From NCBI RefSeq assembly GCF_003002065.1, contig NZ_PVZG01000004.1, positions 310,001 through 374,000 of the forward strand: a DNA stretch of 64,000 bases, read 5' to 3'. A program made the position numbers and the translations under genes. Positions 42,971 to 50,703 of this stretch are shown one piece after another. The stretch is from Pseudosporangium ferrugineum. GTDB taxonomy: Bacteria > Actinomycetota > Actinomycetes > Mycobacteriales > Micromonosporaceae. The first letter of the stretch is position 1. Every line of letters begins with the position of its first letter. Under the pieces are notes generated by a model that saw only the letters and a list, made by a program, of their open reading frames with translations, had not been told where the DNA came from and ran no database searches.

Positions 42971-44332
42971 TCAGCCGGCGATCCAGCTCCCGTGGAAGCC
43001 GAGCGGGATGCGGACGGGGAGGTGCACCGTGGCGATCGGATCGCCGGTGAAGTCCTGCGCGGACAGGATCACCAGGTCCGCGGCGCCCCGGTCGGGGTTG
43101 TTGACGTAGGCGAGCACGTAACCGTCGTCCTCCTGCTCGCCCGCGGGGATGAAGAGCGGTTCACCCACGTACGCCTTGCGCCCCATCCGCCGCGTCTCGC
43201 ACGTACCGCGTTCCAGGTCGTGCTTGATCAGGGTGTTGTCGAACGCCTCGTCGGGCATGTCCGCCAGCTCGGTGTCCCCGGGGTAGAAGACGTCCTCCAC
43301 GTCGAGCGTGGCGGCGGTGTAGCCGTAGCGGTACGGCAGGCCGGTGCGACGCTCGTCCATCCGCGGGAACTCCTGCGCCCGGTCGTCCAGACGCGTCTGC
43401 GTCACGCTGCCGGTACGCAGGTTGACGCGCCAGCGGTCGAGAGTGGGCGCACCCCCGAGCCCCAGCCGGCCATCCACGAAACGCTTGGGGTAGCGCACCA
43501 CGTCCACGACCACCTCGTCACCGTCCTCGTACGCGTTGAGCGTGTGGAACACCCAGCAGGGCTCGACCTCGAACCAGCGCACCTCACCGGTGTCACGCGA
43601 GACGAGGCCGAGCCGCGCGCCGTGTGCCTCGTTCCACGCGACCGGCAGCGGCGACCCCTTCCGGGCGTGCGCCATGCTGAACGTCACCGGCAGGTCGTAG
43701 ATCACGACGTACCGCTCGGTGAGCGCGAAGTCGTGCACCATCGGCGCGTCGGGGACCGGGATCTTCCTGACCTGCGTCACGACGCCACCGGGGTCGATGA
43801 CGATGTGCTGGTGGTGGTCCCATCCCCAGAAGTTCGCGATCGCGTGCAGCTCGCCGCTGACCGGGTCGAGGTGGGCATGGCCGGTGTAGCCGCCGGGCAG
43901 TCCGCCGCCGAAGTCGCACGCGCCGATCGTCTCGAGTTCATAGCCGAGCTCGTACGGCAGCGCTCCCCCTTCCTGCGTCGCGAACGTCCGCCCGGCCAGG
44001 CCGATCACGTGGGTGTTGGGCGCCAGGTCGAGGCCCGCGTGCACCGGTCCCGGACGTGGTTCCTCGCCGAGCCGCCGGGCGACGCCGGCGCTGCGTACCC
44101 ACCGGTTGCGGTACCACTCGGCGCGGCCGTCGCGCAGCCGCAGGCCGTGCACCATGCCGTCGCCGGTGAGCAGGTGGGCGGCGGCCGGGTCGTCGAGGCC
44201 GAGCGGGTTGGGGCCGTTACGCAGGTAGCGGCCGTTCAGCTCGGCCGGGATCCGGCCGGTGACCGCCAGGTCGAAGGCCGTGACCTCCTCGGTGACGGGG
44301 GTGAAGCCGCCGGTGAACGGGGTGGTGGTCAT
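42971..44332 (-). CDS. Carotenoid oxygenase family protein
   Basis: The 453-residue protein matches the RPE65/carotenoid cleavage dioxygenase propeller: RYLRNGPNPLG, GDGMVHGLRLRDG, and iron-ligand His in GHAHLDP, MVHDFALTERY, FHTLNAYEDG and the terminal GFHGSWI. It would oxidatively cleave a carotenoid or stilbene-like double bond using Fe(II) and oxygen. Its ATG overlaps the end of the upstream TetR gene (4 bp), so the pair is one operon. Confidence 0.92.
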   Translation of the reverse strand: MTTTPFTGGFTPVTEEVTAFDLAVTGRIPAELNGRYLRNGPNPLGLDDPAAAHLLTGDGMVHGLRLRDGRAEWYRNRWVRSAGVARRLGEEPRPGPVHAGLDLAPNTHVIGLAGRTFATQEGGALPYELGYELETIGACDFGGGLPGGYTGHAHLDPVSGELHAIANFWGWDHHQHIVIDPGGVVTQVRKIPVPDAPMVHDFALTERYVVIYDLPVTFSMAHARKGSPLPVAWNEAHGARLGLVSRDTGEVRWFEVEPCWVFHTLNAYEDGDEVVVDVVRYPKRFVDGRLGLGGAPTLDRWRVNLRTGSVTQTRLDDRAQEFPRMDERRTGLPYRYGYTAATLDVEDVFYPGDTELADMPDEAFDNTLIKHDLERGTCETRRMGRKAYVGEPLFIPAGEQEDDGYVLAYVNNPDRGAADLVILSAQDFTGDPIATVHLPVRIPLGFHGSWIAG

Positions 44333-44991
44333 GTGGTCGTCCTCTCGCCTGCCTCGGGTCGTGGTCCGGCCGGGGTCGGCCGTGGTGTCGCGGTGAGAAA
44401 CGGCGTGAGCAGCGAGGTGCACAGCAGCCGGTAGCGCGCGGACGCGTCGGCCTCCTCGAAATAGCTCATGATCTCCAGGCTCACGGCGCCGTGGGCGGCC
44501 ATCCACAGCATGTCGGCGATCTCCGCCGCCGTGCCGCCGGCGAGCTCCCCCGCCTCCAGGCACGCCGCCACGCCGGCCACGAGCAGCTCGAACGTGTGCT
44601 TGACCGCTCCGATCGCCTCCTCCCCCGCCCGGAAACCGGGCAGGGCGCCCAGGAACATGACGCGGTAGTAGTCCGGCTCGGCCAGTGCGTACGCCCGGTA
44701 CGCGTCCAGCACGACGGTCAGCCGGCCGAGCGGATCCCCGCCGCGTGGCACCGCCAGCAGCCGTTGCTCGAGCCGCGCGAAGCCCTCGAGCCACAGGGCC
44801 TCGCTGAGGCCGTCCTTCCCGCCGAACATCGTGTAGATGACCTTCGTCGAGCAGCCGGCCTCGGACGAGATCCGCCGTACGGTCAGCGCCGCCGACCCTT
44901 CGCCGATGAGCAGATTCCTGGCCGCGTCGAGAATCGCGGCCCTGACGACGCTCTGCCCTTCGCGCTGGGCCCGTTGGTACGAAGAGCTCAC
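44329..44991 (-). CDS. TetR family transcriptional regulator
   Basis: The 220-residue regulator has a TetR HTH (LTVRRISSEAGCSTKVIYTMFGGKDGLSEAL) and a TetR_C-like helical domain. GTG 44991 is preferred, since the alternative GTG 45018 lies inside a perfect palindrome (45010-45026) that is the likely operator. Overlaps the carotenoid oxygenase gene (ATGA), implying that it controls that gene together with itself. Confidence 0.86.
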   Translation of the reverse strand: MSSSYQRAQREGQSVVRAAILDAARNLLIGEGSAALTVRRISSEAGCSTKVIYTMFGGKDGLSEALWLEGFARLEQRLLAVPRGGDPLGRLTVVLDAYRAYALAEPDYYRVMFLGALPGFRAGEEAIGAVKHTFELLVAGVAACLEAGELAGGTAAEIADMLWMAAHGAVSLEIMSYFEEADASARYRLLCTSLLTPFLTATPRPTPAGPRPEAGERTTT

Positions 44992-45009
44992 GGTAACGCC
45001 GTTTCTTCT

Positions 45010-45026
45010 CGGTAACACTGTTACCG
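45010..45026. promoter_or_regulatory. TetR operator candidate (8-1-8 palindrome)
   Basis: CGGTAACA-C-TGTTACCG is a perfect palindrome just upstream of the TetR/carotenoid oxygenase operon; a further half-site CGGTAACG lies at 44991-44998. Likely autoregulatory. Confidence 0.6.
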
Positions 45027-45070
45027 ATCTTTCTACGCCATCGGCCGCCGCCCGTCAACGGCCCGGGCGA

Positions 45071-45123
45071 TTGACACCTTAACTTTGTTCAGCCATGCTG
45101 GCCGCGCCCTTGAACTTAGTTAA
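45071..45123 (+). promoter_or_regulatory. Promoter with duplicated TTAAC-type operators (copy 1)
   Basis: TTGACA (45071-45076) is followed by TTAACTTTGTTCA (45079-45091) and TGAACTTAGTTAA (45111-45123). The same arrangement, with the same 31-32 bp spacing, occurs at 48392-48443 before the quinone-oxidoreductase-like gene. Both are probably bound by the TetR protein encoded at 47734-48360. Confidence 0.6.
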
Positions 45124-45164
45124 GTCACCGCTTCTCACCGGCCTGTTCGGCGGAAGGGAGAACC

Positions 45165-45395
45165 ATGCGGAAGTGGGCTCCGATAGCCGCGATGCTGCGC
45201 TGGGTGACGGGAACCGCGCCGGCCCCTTCCGGCCCGCCGCCGCGACGGCGGTGCCTGCCGCGTACCCGGCACCCGGGCAGCACCCCGGCCACGCCGCAGA
45301 ATGCTGCGGCCTGGGGCGCGTGGACCAGGCCGCCGCACCGGACCGGCGGCTGCCGGCGCCCCGCCGGCGGCCGTCCCGTTGCCCGCCGGCCCTGA
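45165..45395 (+). pseudogene. Short ORF behind a regulated promoter, probable truncated gene start
   Basis: The 76-codon frame begins with ATG 45165 preceded by GAAGGGAG (45153-45160) and the operator-promoter at 45071. The first residues, MRKWAPIAAM, resemble the start of a DHA2-type transporter, but the rest is Pro/Arg-rich with no fold and no membrane helix. I infer a gene that kept its promoter and first codons and lost its body; a real small protein is possible. Confidence 0.35.
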
Positions 45396-45415
45396 GGGAT
45401 CCGACGGTGACGGGC

Positions 45416-45442
45416 GTGGCCCGCCCGTGGAGGGCGGGCCAC
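45416..45442. terminator. Terminator-like hairpin after MFS gene
   Basis: GTGGCCCGCCC and GGGCGGGCCAC form a perfect 11-bp stem with loop GTGGA, 18 bp beyond the stop of the minus-strand MFS gene. Confidence 0.75.
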
Positions 45443-45460
45443 CGGCGTTCCGGCCCATCG

Positions 45461-46957
45461 CTACATGTGGGCGGCGGGCCGGGCTCCCCCGACGACCGGC
45501 AGTGGACCCGAGCGCAGCAACAGGGCGCTGAGCAACGCGCCGGCGACGAAGAACGCCGCGGCCCACGAGAACGCGGTCACGTAGCTGTCGATGCTCGCCG
45601 TCGCCATCACCTCGGGGGTGAGGGCCCGGCCGGCCAGGGAGTCGGTGAGGGCCGTGGCGGCGACGCTGCTGAGCACCGCGGTGCCGACCGAACCACCGAT
45701 CTGCTGGGCCGTGTTCACCAGTGCCGAGGCCACGCCGGCGTCGACCGCGCCGACCCCGGACGTGCCGGCGGTCATGGCCGAGGCCAGGGCCAGCCCGATG
45801 CCCACGCCCATCACCAGCAGGGGGCCCAGCACGCTGCCCGCGTACCGGGAACCGACGTCCAGGTGGGTCAGCCAGAGCAGACCGGCGGCGCCGATCAGGA
45901 AGCCGGCCGGCACCAGCGGGCGGGGACCGACCCGCGGCAGGATCACGCTGCTGGCCAGGGTGGCGACGACCGACAGCGCGCCGATCATCGGCAGGAACGC
46001 GACGCCGCTGCGGATCGGCGAGAAACCGAGGTTCTGCTGCAGGTAGTAGGTGAGGAACAGGAACACGGCGAACATGCCGACGCCGAGGATCAGGACGGTG
46101 AGCAACGCCCCGCTGCGGGTGCGGTCGAGCAGGACGCGCAGCGGGATCAGCGGATGGCCGGCGCGAGCCTCGACGGCCACGAAGACGGTCAGCAGGACCG
46201 CCGCGGCGGTGAGCCAGCCCCAGACGGCGGAGTCGCTCCAGTCGTGGGTCTCGGCGTTGGCGAAGCCGTAGACGAGGGCGAACAGTCCGGAGGAGACGAG
46301 CAGCGTGCCCGGAAGGTCGAGGGGTTGCCGCGGGCCGGCGGTGCGCTGGTGGTGCAGCAGCAGCGCTCCCCCGGCCGTGGCTGCCACCGCGATGACCACG
46401 TTGACGTACAGGCACCAGCGCCAGTCGAGGTAATCGGTGAGTACGCCGCCGAGCAGCAGGCCGACGGCACCGCCGGCCCCGGCGATCGCGCCGTAGATTC
46501 CGAACGCCTTACCCCGCTCCCTGGCGTCGGTGAAGGTCGTGGTGAGCAGCGACAGGACGGCCGGGGCGAGCAGCGCCCCGAAGACGCCCTGCACCGCGCG
46601 GGCGGTCACCAGCACCTCCAGCCCCTGGGCGGCTCCGCCGGCCGCGGAGGCCAGCGCGAATCCGGTCAGGCCGATCAGCAGGATCTTCTTGCGGCCGATC
46701 AGGTCACCCACCCTGCCGCCGAGCGGCAGCAGGGCGCCGAAGGCGAGGGCGTACGCGGTGACGATCCACTGTCGAGCGTCGTTGGAGAAGCCCAGGTCCC
46801 GCTGGGCGGAGGGCAGTGCGATGTTCACGATCGTCGCGTCCAGCACCACCATCAGCTGGGCCAGGCCGAGCACGCCGAGGATGAGCCAGCGCCGGGTGTG
46901 ATGGGGATCGGGTTGCGCGGCGGGAACCGCGGAAGCCGGTCGGGTTCGGGTCGTCAT
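45461..46957 (-). CDS. MFS transporter, DHA2 (14-TM drug:H+ antiporter) family
   Basis: The 498-residue protein has about 14 membrane helices. The family motifs are visible: LAQLMVVLDATIVNIALPSAQ (motif D1), GRVGDLIGRKKILLIGL (motif A), and GAIAGAGGAVGLLLGGVLTDY (motif C). DHA2 pumps export drugs or secondary metabolites in exchange for protons. ATG 46957 follows AAGGGA. It is divergent from a TetR gene, with nested palindromes between them, a standard repressor-pump arrangement. Confidence 0.92.
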   Translation of the reverse strand: MTTRTRPASAVPAAQPDPHHTRRWLILGVLGLAQLMVVLDATIVNIALPSAQRDLGFSNDARQWIVTAYALAFGALLPLGGRVGDLIGRKKILLIGLTGFALASAAGGAAQGLEVLVTARAVQGVFGALLAPAVLSLLTTTFTDARERGKAFGIYGAIAGAGGAVGLLLGGVLTDYLDWRWCLYVNVVIAVAATAGGALLLHHQRTAGPRQPLDLPGTLLVSSGLFALVYGFANAETHDWSDSAVWGWLTAAAVLLTVFVAVEARAGHPLIPLRVLLDRTRSGALLTVLILGVGMFAVFLFLTYYLQQNLGFSPIRSGVAFLPMIGALSVVATLASSVILPRVGPRPLVPAGFLIGAAGLLWLTHLDVGSRYAGSVLGPLLVMGVGIGLALASAMTAGTSGVGAVDAGVASALVNTAQQIGGSVGTAVLSSVAATALTDSLAGRALTPEVMATASIDSYVTAFSWAAAFFVAGALLSALLLRSGPLPVVGGARPAAHM

Positions 46958-47009
46958 GGCGAATCCCTTCGTCGCGGGAACCTCCCGCGGTCCGGGTAAG
47001 CGTAGAGCC

Positions 47010-47051
47010 AAGTTGAGATCTTGTCTCCACTTGGAGATGACTTCTCAACTT
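47010..47051. promoter_or_regulatory. Nested palindromic operator, MFS/TetR divergent promoter
   Basis: Outer arms AAGTTGAGA (47010-47018) and TCTCAACTT (47043-47051) enclose an inner palindrome TCTCCA-CT-TGGAGA (47024-47037). The site lies between MFS (start 46957) and TetR (start 47069) and is probably the TetR binding site. Confidence 0.7.
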
Positions 47052-47068
47052 GTGCTAGTGTGACGCTC

Positions 47069-47722
47069 ATGACGCGCCCCCTGCGCCGCGACGCCGAGCG
47101 CAACCGGCAACGGATTCTCGAGGCCGCCCACGAGGTGTTCGCGGCCCGCGGCCTGGACGTGACCCTCGACGACATCGCGCACCACGCCGACGTCGCGGTC
47201 GGTACGGTCTACCGCCGGTTCCCGAGCCGCGAACACCTGGTGGAGGCCCTGTTCGAGACCGGCCTCGACCAGATCGCCGGCTGGGCGCGGGAGGCCCTGG
47301 ACGAGCCGGACCCCTGGACGGGGCTGACCGGCTTTCTCGATCGGGCACTGGAGATGATGGCGACCGACCGGGGCGTCCAGGACGTGTTGTTCAGTCGCGC
47401 CTACGGGCATGACCGGGTCGCCCAGGCGCGCGACCGCATGGCCCCCCTGATGGACGCCCTGGTCACCCGGTGCCAGGAGGCCGGCGTCGTCCGGAAGGAC
47501 GTGGCCGGCGGCGATCTGGCCCTGATCCAGTTCATGCTCGGCGCGGTGATCGAGTACACCCAGCAGACCGAACCCGGCCTCTGGCGGCGCTATCTGACCC
47601 TCTTCCTCGACGGCCTGCGCACGCCGTCGACGCCGCTGCCGGTCGGCTTTCCCGACGCCGGCAAGCAGATCGAGATCGCCAGCCGCTGGAAGCCGCCGCG
47701 CCGGCAGGTCACCCGCGACTGA
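47069..47722 (+). CDS. TetR family regulator of the MFS pump
   Basis: The 217-residue protein has RRDAERNRQRILEAAHEVFA, an HTH (VTLDDIAHHADVAVGTVYRRFPSREHLVEAL), and a helical ligand domain. ATG 47069 is the first start after the nested operator. It is divergent from the DHA2 exporter gene and most likely represses it until a ligand binds. Confidence 0.9.
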   Translation: MTRPLRRDAERNRQRILEAAHEVFAARGLDVTLDDIAHHADVAVGTVYRRFPSREHLVEALFETGLDQIAGWAREALDEPDPWTGLTGFLDRALEMMATDRGVQDVLFSRAYGHDRVAQARDRMAPLMDALVTRCQEAGVVRKDVAGGDLALIQFMLGAVIEYTQQTEPGLWRRYLTLFLDGLRTPSTPLPVGFPDAGKQIEIASRWKPPRRQVTRD

Positions 47723-47733
47723 ACCGGCCGGCG

Positions 47734-48360
47734 TCAGCCGTCCAGGCCGGCGGCGATTCCTTCGAGGAGAATGCGCAACTGGCGTTCGAACCGCTTGTCG
47801 CCGCGGTCGCGCGCCTCTTCGGCCGCCTTGACCAGGGGTGCCGTCTCACCGAGCCCGTCGAGGGAGAGCCGGGCCTCGCCGGCCTCGGCCGACTGCCGGT
47901 GCTTCTGCTCCTCGACGACGAAGCCGACGACGAACGCGGTGACCAGGTCGAGGGCGTCGGCGGCACCGGCGATGTCGAACCCGGCAGCGGTCAACTGAGC
48001 CAGCACCGGCTCCTGGGCCCGGAGCACCTCGGCGTCGGTGAGCCGGGCAGCGCTGAAGGTGCGGGCCCCGTCGCGGTGAAGCAGGTACTCCGACCGCAGG
48101 GCGTGAGCCAGGGCGGACAGGCCGTCGCGCCAGCCCGTGCCGAGGGAAGACTCCGACAACGCCTGGGCGACCCGGCGGTGGACCACCGTACCCATCTCAT
48201 CGAGCATTTCCTGCTTGTCCCGCATGTGCCAGTAGAGCGCCGGGGCGCGGACATCCAGCCGGGCGGCGAGCGCGCGCACGGTGAGGCCACCGATGCCCTG
48301 CTCATCGAGCACGTCGAGGGCCGCCGCAACGATCTGGTCCTTGGTGATGCCCTTAGCCAT
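47734..48360 (-). CDS. TetR-class repressor with TetR_C domain
   Basis: The 208-residue protein closely follows the tetracycline-repressor subfamily: ITKDQIVAAALDVLDEQGIG, LTVRALAARLDVRAPALYWH, MRDKQEMLDEM, then a C-terminal domain with VLRAQEPVLAQL and FVVGFVVEEQ. Divergent from the quinone-oxidoreductase-like gene. The intervening region carries two TTAAC-TTA-GTTAA-like sites that recur at 45.1 kb, so it may control both loci. Confidence 0.9.
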   Translation of the reverse strand: MAKGITKDQIVAAALDVLDEQGIGGLTVRALAARLDVRAPALYWHMRDKQEMLDEMGTVVHRRVAQALSESSLGTGWRDGLSALAHALRSEYLLHRDGARTFSAARLTDAEVLRAQEPVLAQLTAAGFDIAGAADALDLVTAFVVGFVVEEQKHRQSAEAGEARLSLDGLGETAPLVKAAEEARDRGDKRFERQLRILLEGIAAGLDG

Positions 48361-48391
48361 GGCGGCAGCCTAACCGCGCCGGATCCCAGCC

Positions 48392-48443
48392 TTGACACTT
48401 TAACTTAGTTAAGGCACCGTGGACGCCAGTTGAACTTAGTTAA
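48392..48443 (+). promoter_or_regulatory. Promoter with duplicated TTAAC-type operators (copy 2)
   Basis: TTGACA (48392-48397) is overlapped by the perfect 5-3-5 palindrome TTAACTTAGTTAA (48400-48412). A near copy, TGAACTTAGTTAA (48431-48443), runs into the AAGGAG ribosome site of the next gene. Repressor binding would block both promoter and translation start region. Confidence 0.7.
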
Positions 48444-48453
48444 GGAGAACCGT

Positions 48454-49410
48454 ATGCGTGCGGCAGTCATCACCCACCCCGACACCCCACCCGTCTGCGC
48501 CGAGTTCCCCGAGCCGGAGGGCCGGCCCGGCCAGGAGCCGCTGCGCCTGGTCGGCGCCGGCATCCACAACGTCGTGCGGGGCATCGCCTCCGGCCGCCAC
48601 TACGAGAGCACGAACCGGTATCCGCTCGTCCCGGGCATCGACGCCGTCGCGCGCACCCGCGACGGCCGCCTGGTGTACACCGGCTTCGCCCACGCGCCGT
48701 GGGGCACCCTGGCCGAGCGGATGATCACCCCGTTCGGCCTGGACGTGCCGGAACACGCCGATCCGCTGGCGGTCGCGGCCGGGATCAACGCGGGCACCTC
48801 GGGCTGGTTCCCGCTCGTCGATCGGCGCCGGGAGACCGGCGCCCTCGGCACCGTGCTGGTTCTGGGTGCGACCGGCATGTCGGGCAGCATGGCGGTGCAG
48901 GCGGCGGTCGCCCTGGGCGCCGCCCGGGTCGTCGCGGCGGGGCGCGACCCCGAGGCGCTGGAGTGGCTGCGCCGGTGCGGCGCCACCACCGTGTCGATCG
49001 CTGACCCCGACCCGGACGCCCTGGCCGCCACCCTCGCCCCGGTCGTCGCCGAGACGCCGCCCTCGCTCGTGCTGGACTACCTGTGGGGGCCGGTCGCCGA
49101 GGCGGCCCTGACCGCGCTGGGCGCCACGGGCCGGGGCGACGGCACGAGCATCGGCTACGTCCAGATCGGTTCCCTGGCCGGCGAACATGCCTCGGTGTCC
49201 GCGTCCCTGCTGCGCAGCCGGAGGATCCGGCTCACCGGCAGCGGCGCCGGCTCCGTCCCGAAGGAGCGGATGCTCGCGGAGATCCCCGACATCATCGCCC
49301 TGATCGCCGACGGGCGCCTGCGGGCGCCCTACACCGCCTACCCGCTCAGCGAGATCGAGAAGGCGTGGGCGCACCGGGGCCGGGACCGCGCCGTCGTCGT
49401 CCCGGACTGA
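48454..49410 (+). CDS. Quinone-oxidoreductase-like MDR protein without zinc ligands
   Basis: The 318-residue protein has the MDR fold: YPLVPGIDAVARTRDGRLVY in place of the GHE zinc motif, a Rossmann motif VLVLGATGMSGSMAVQAAVALG, and RVVAAGRDPEAL with an Arg suggestive of NADPH. It would reduce a quinone or enone. AAGGAG (48442-48447) supports ATG 48454. Under the control of the divergent TetR-class repressor by position. Confidence 0.85.
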   Translation: MRAAVITHPDTPPVCAEFPEPEGRPGQEPLRLVGAGIHNVVRGIASGRHYESTNRYPLVPGIDAVARTRDGRLVYTGFAHAPWGTLAERMITPFGLDVPEHADPLAVAAGINAGTSGWFPLVDRRRETGALGTVLVLGATGMSGSMAVQAAVALGAARVVAAGRDPEALEWLRRCGATTVSIADPDPDALAATLAPVVAETPPSLVLDYLWGPVAEAALTALGATGRGDGTSIGYVQIGSLAGEHASVSASLLRSRRIRLTGSGAGSVPKERMLAEIPDIIALIADGRLRAPYTAYPLSEIEKAWAHRGRDRAVVVPD

Positions 49411-49433
49411 CCGGCGAGGAATTCGCGCGGCGC

Positions 49434-49471
49434 CGCCGGATGGGACCGGCCTCGACCGGTCCCATCCGGCG
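49434..49471. terminator. Strong bidirectional terminator hairpin
   Basis: CGCCGGATGGGACCGG and CCGGTCCCATCCGGCG form a perfect 16-bp stem with a 6-nt loop, between the MDR gene and the convergent phosphotransferase gene, whose stop codon begins at the next base. Confidence 0.85.
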
Positions 49472-50377
49472 TCAGAGACCTTTCAGGACACGAGCGAGGG
49501 CCGACCGGCCGAGGGGCCCCCAGTGCGGCTTGCCGCCGGGCAGGCCGCGGTCCCCGTTGCGGCCCATCAGCATCAGGAACAGGCACTTCATCGCGGCCAG
49601 CCCGCGGGCCCGCCGGACCGTGGCGTCGTCCACCCGGCCGTAGCCCTCGAAGAACCGCGCGGCACCTCCCTCGGGCAGCAGGAGCCAGGCGGCCGCGAGA
49701 TCCCACGCCGGGTCGCCGGCGAAGAGCGCACCGAAGTCGACGATGCCCGCCAGCGTGCCGCCGGCGACGACGACGTTCGCGGGGTGCAGGTCGCCGTGCA
49801 CCCAGACCCGCGGGCCCGGCCAGGCGGGGGTCGCCGCCGCGGCGTCCCACACGGCCCGGACGTCGTCCTCGGCGACGCCGGCGACGCCGAGGTCCACGGC
49901 CGCCAGGAAGTGCTCGAAGCCGGCCCGGGACCGCGCCGGGTGGGTGCCGAAGTCCGAGGCACCCGGCGCCTCGGCCGGCGCCTCCACGTGCAGCGCCCTG
50001 AGGAACACCGCCAGCGTGTCGGCGGCGTGGTCGCCACGGTCGATCGTGGCGTGGTCCAGCGGCGTGCCGTCGACCCACGTCATGACCGTCCACATCTTCG
50101 GGAAGCGCGCGGACGGCCTGCCGTCGCGCACCGGGGCGGGGATCGGCAGCGGCAGGCGTGGGGCCAGGACGGGCAGCCAGCGGCGCTCCTTGAGCTGTGG
50201 ATCGGGGCTGTCGTCCCTGCGCTGCAGCCGGACGACGAGGTCGTCGCCGAGCCGCCACATCTGGTTCCCCCAGCCGCCCGGGACCTCGCGGAGGGGCCGG
50301 TCGGCCAGGTCCGGGTGCTGTTCCCGCAGCAGGTCGCGGACCAGAACTTCACTGACGTCCATGTCGGATTCGATCAC
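49472..50377 (-). CDS. Aminoglycoside phosphotransferase family kinase
   Basis: The 301-residue protein has the APH/choline-kinase fold: GGWGNQMWRLGDDLVVRLQR (nucleotide loop and Lys/Arg region), the Brenner motif VWVHGDLHPANVVV and the metal site GIVDFGALFAGDPAWDLA. It would phosphorylate a hydroxyl of an antibiotic, sugar or metabolite; resistance cannot be assumed. GTG 50377 and ATG 50362 are both possible starts, and neither has a strong ribosome site. Confidence 0.87.
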   Translation of the reverse strand: MIESDMDVSEVLVRDLLREQHPDLADRPLREVPGGWGNQMWRLGDDLVVRLQRRDDSPDPQLKERRWLPVLAPRLPLPIPAPVRDGRPSARFPKMWTVMTWVDGTPLDHATIDRGDHAADTLAVFLRALHVEAPAEAPGASDFGTHPARSRAGFEHFLAAVDLGVAGVAEDDVRAVWDAAAATPAWPGPRVWVHGDLHPANVVVAGGTLAGIVDFGALFAGDPAWDLAAAWLLLPEGGAARFFEGYGRVDDATVRRARGLAAMKCLFLMLMGRNGDRGLPGGKPHWGPLGRSALARVLKGL

Positions 50378-50703
50378 GGGCAGTCACGGTACCGGAGCGC
50401 CACAGTATCCCCGCCTCACACATGCATTTAACGCCTGTTGCGGTAGTAATAACGCCGACTTCGGAGTCCGCGCTGGTCACGGCCGCTCCGAGCATTGCGC
50501 TACCGAGTACGACGCAGCAGCGCGGATTCTTGTGCATCACATTCGTGGTGATTTTCTCCATCTTGCGGTTTTTGTCGGGAGACACCACAGTGGCGTGACG
50601 TTGCGCCACTGTGGATCGTCCCCGCGACCGCGAACGCCCCGACCCGGGGCGCGCTCGACCGGAGGGCGGCACGCAGCCGGTACGCCACTCCGAGGAGGCA
50701 AAT
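50378..50703. promoter_or_regulatory. NRPS upstream region with an 11-bp inverted repeat
   Basis: This 326-bp region between the divergent kinase and synthetase genes is noticeably less GC-rich, especially 50400-50580. CCACAGTGGCG (50585-50595) and CGCCACTGTGG (50604-50614) form a perfect 11-bp inverted repeat with an 8-nt spacer, about 90 bp before the synthetase start; it may be an operator or a leader hairpin. The regulator is not in the window. Confidence 0.6.

Noticed and set aside
49472..50377. Calling the phosphotransferase an aminoglycoside resistance gene
   Set aside because: The fold is shared by many metabolic kinases and nothing in the context points to aminoglycosides.
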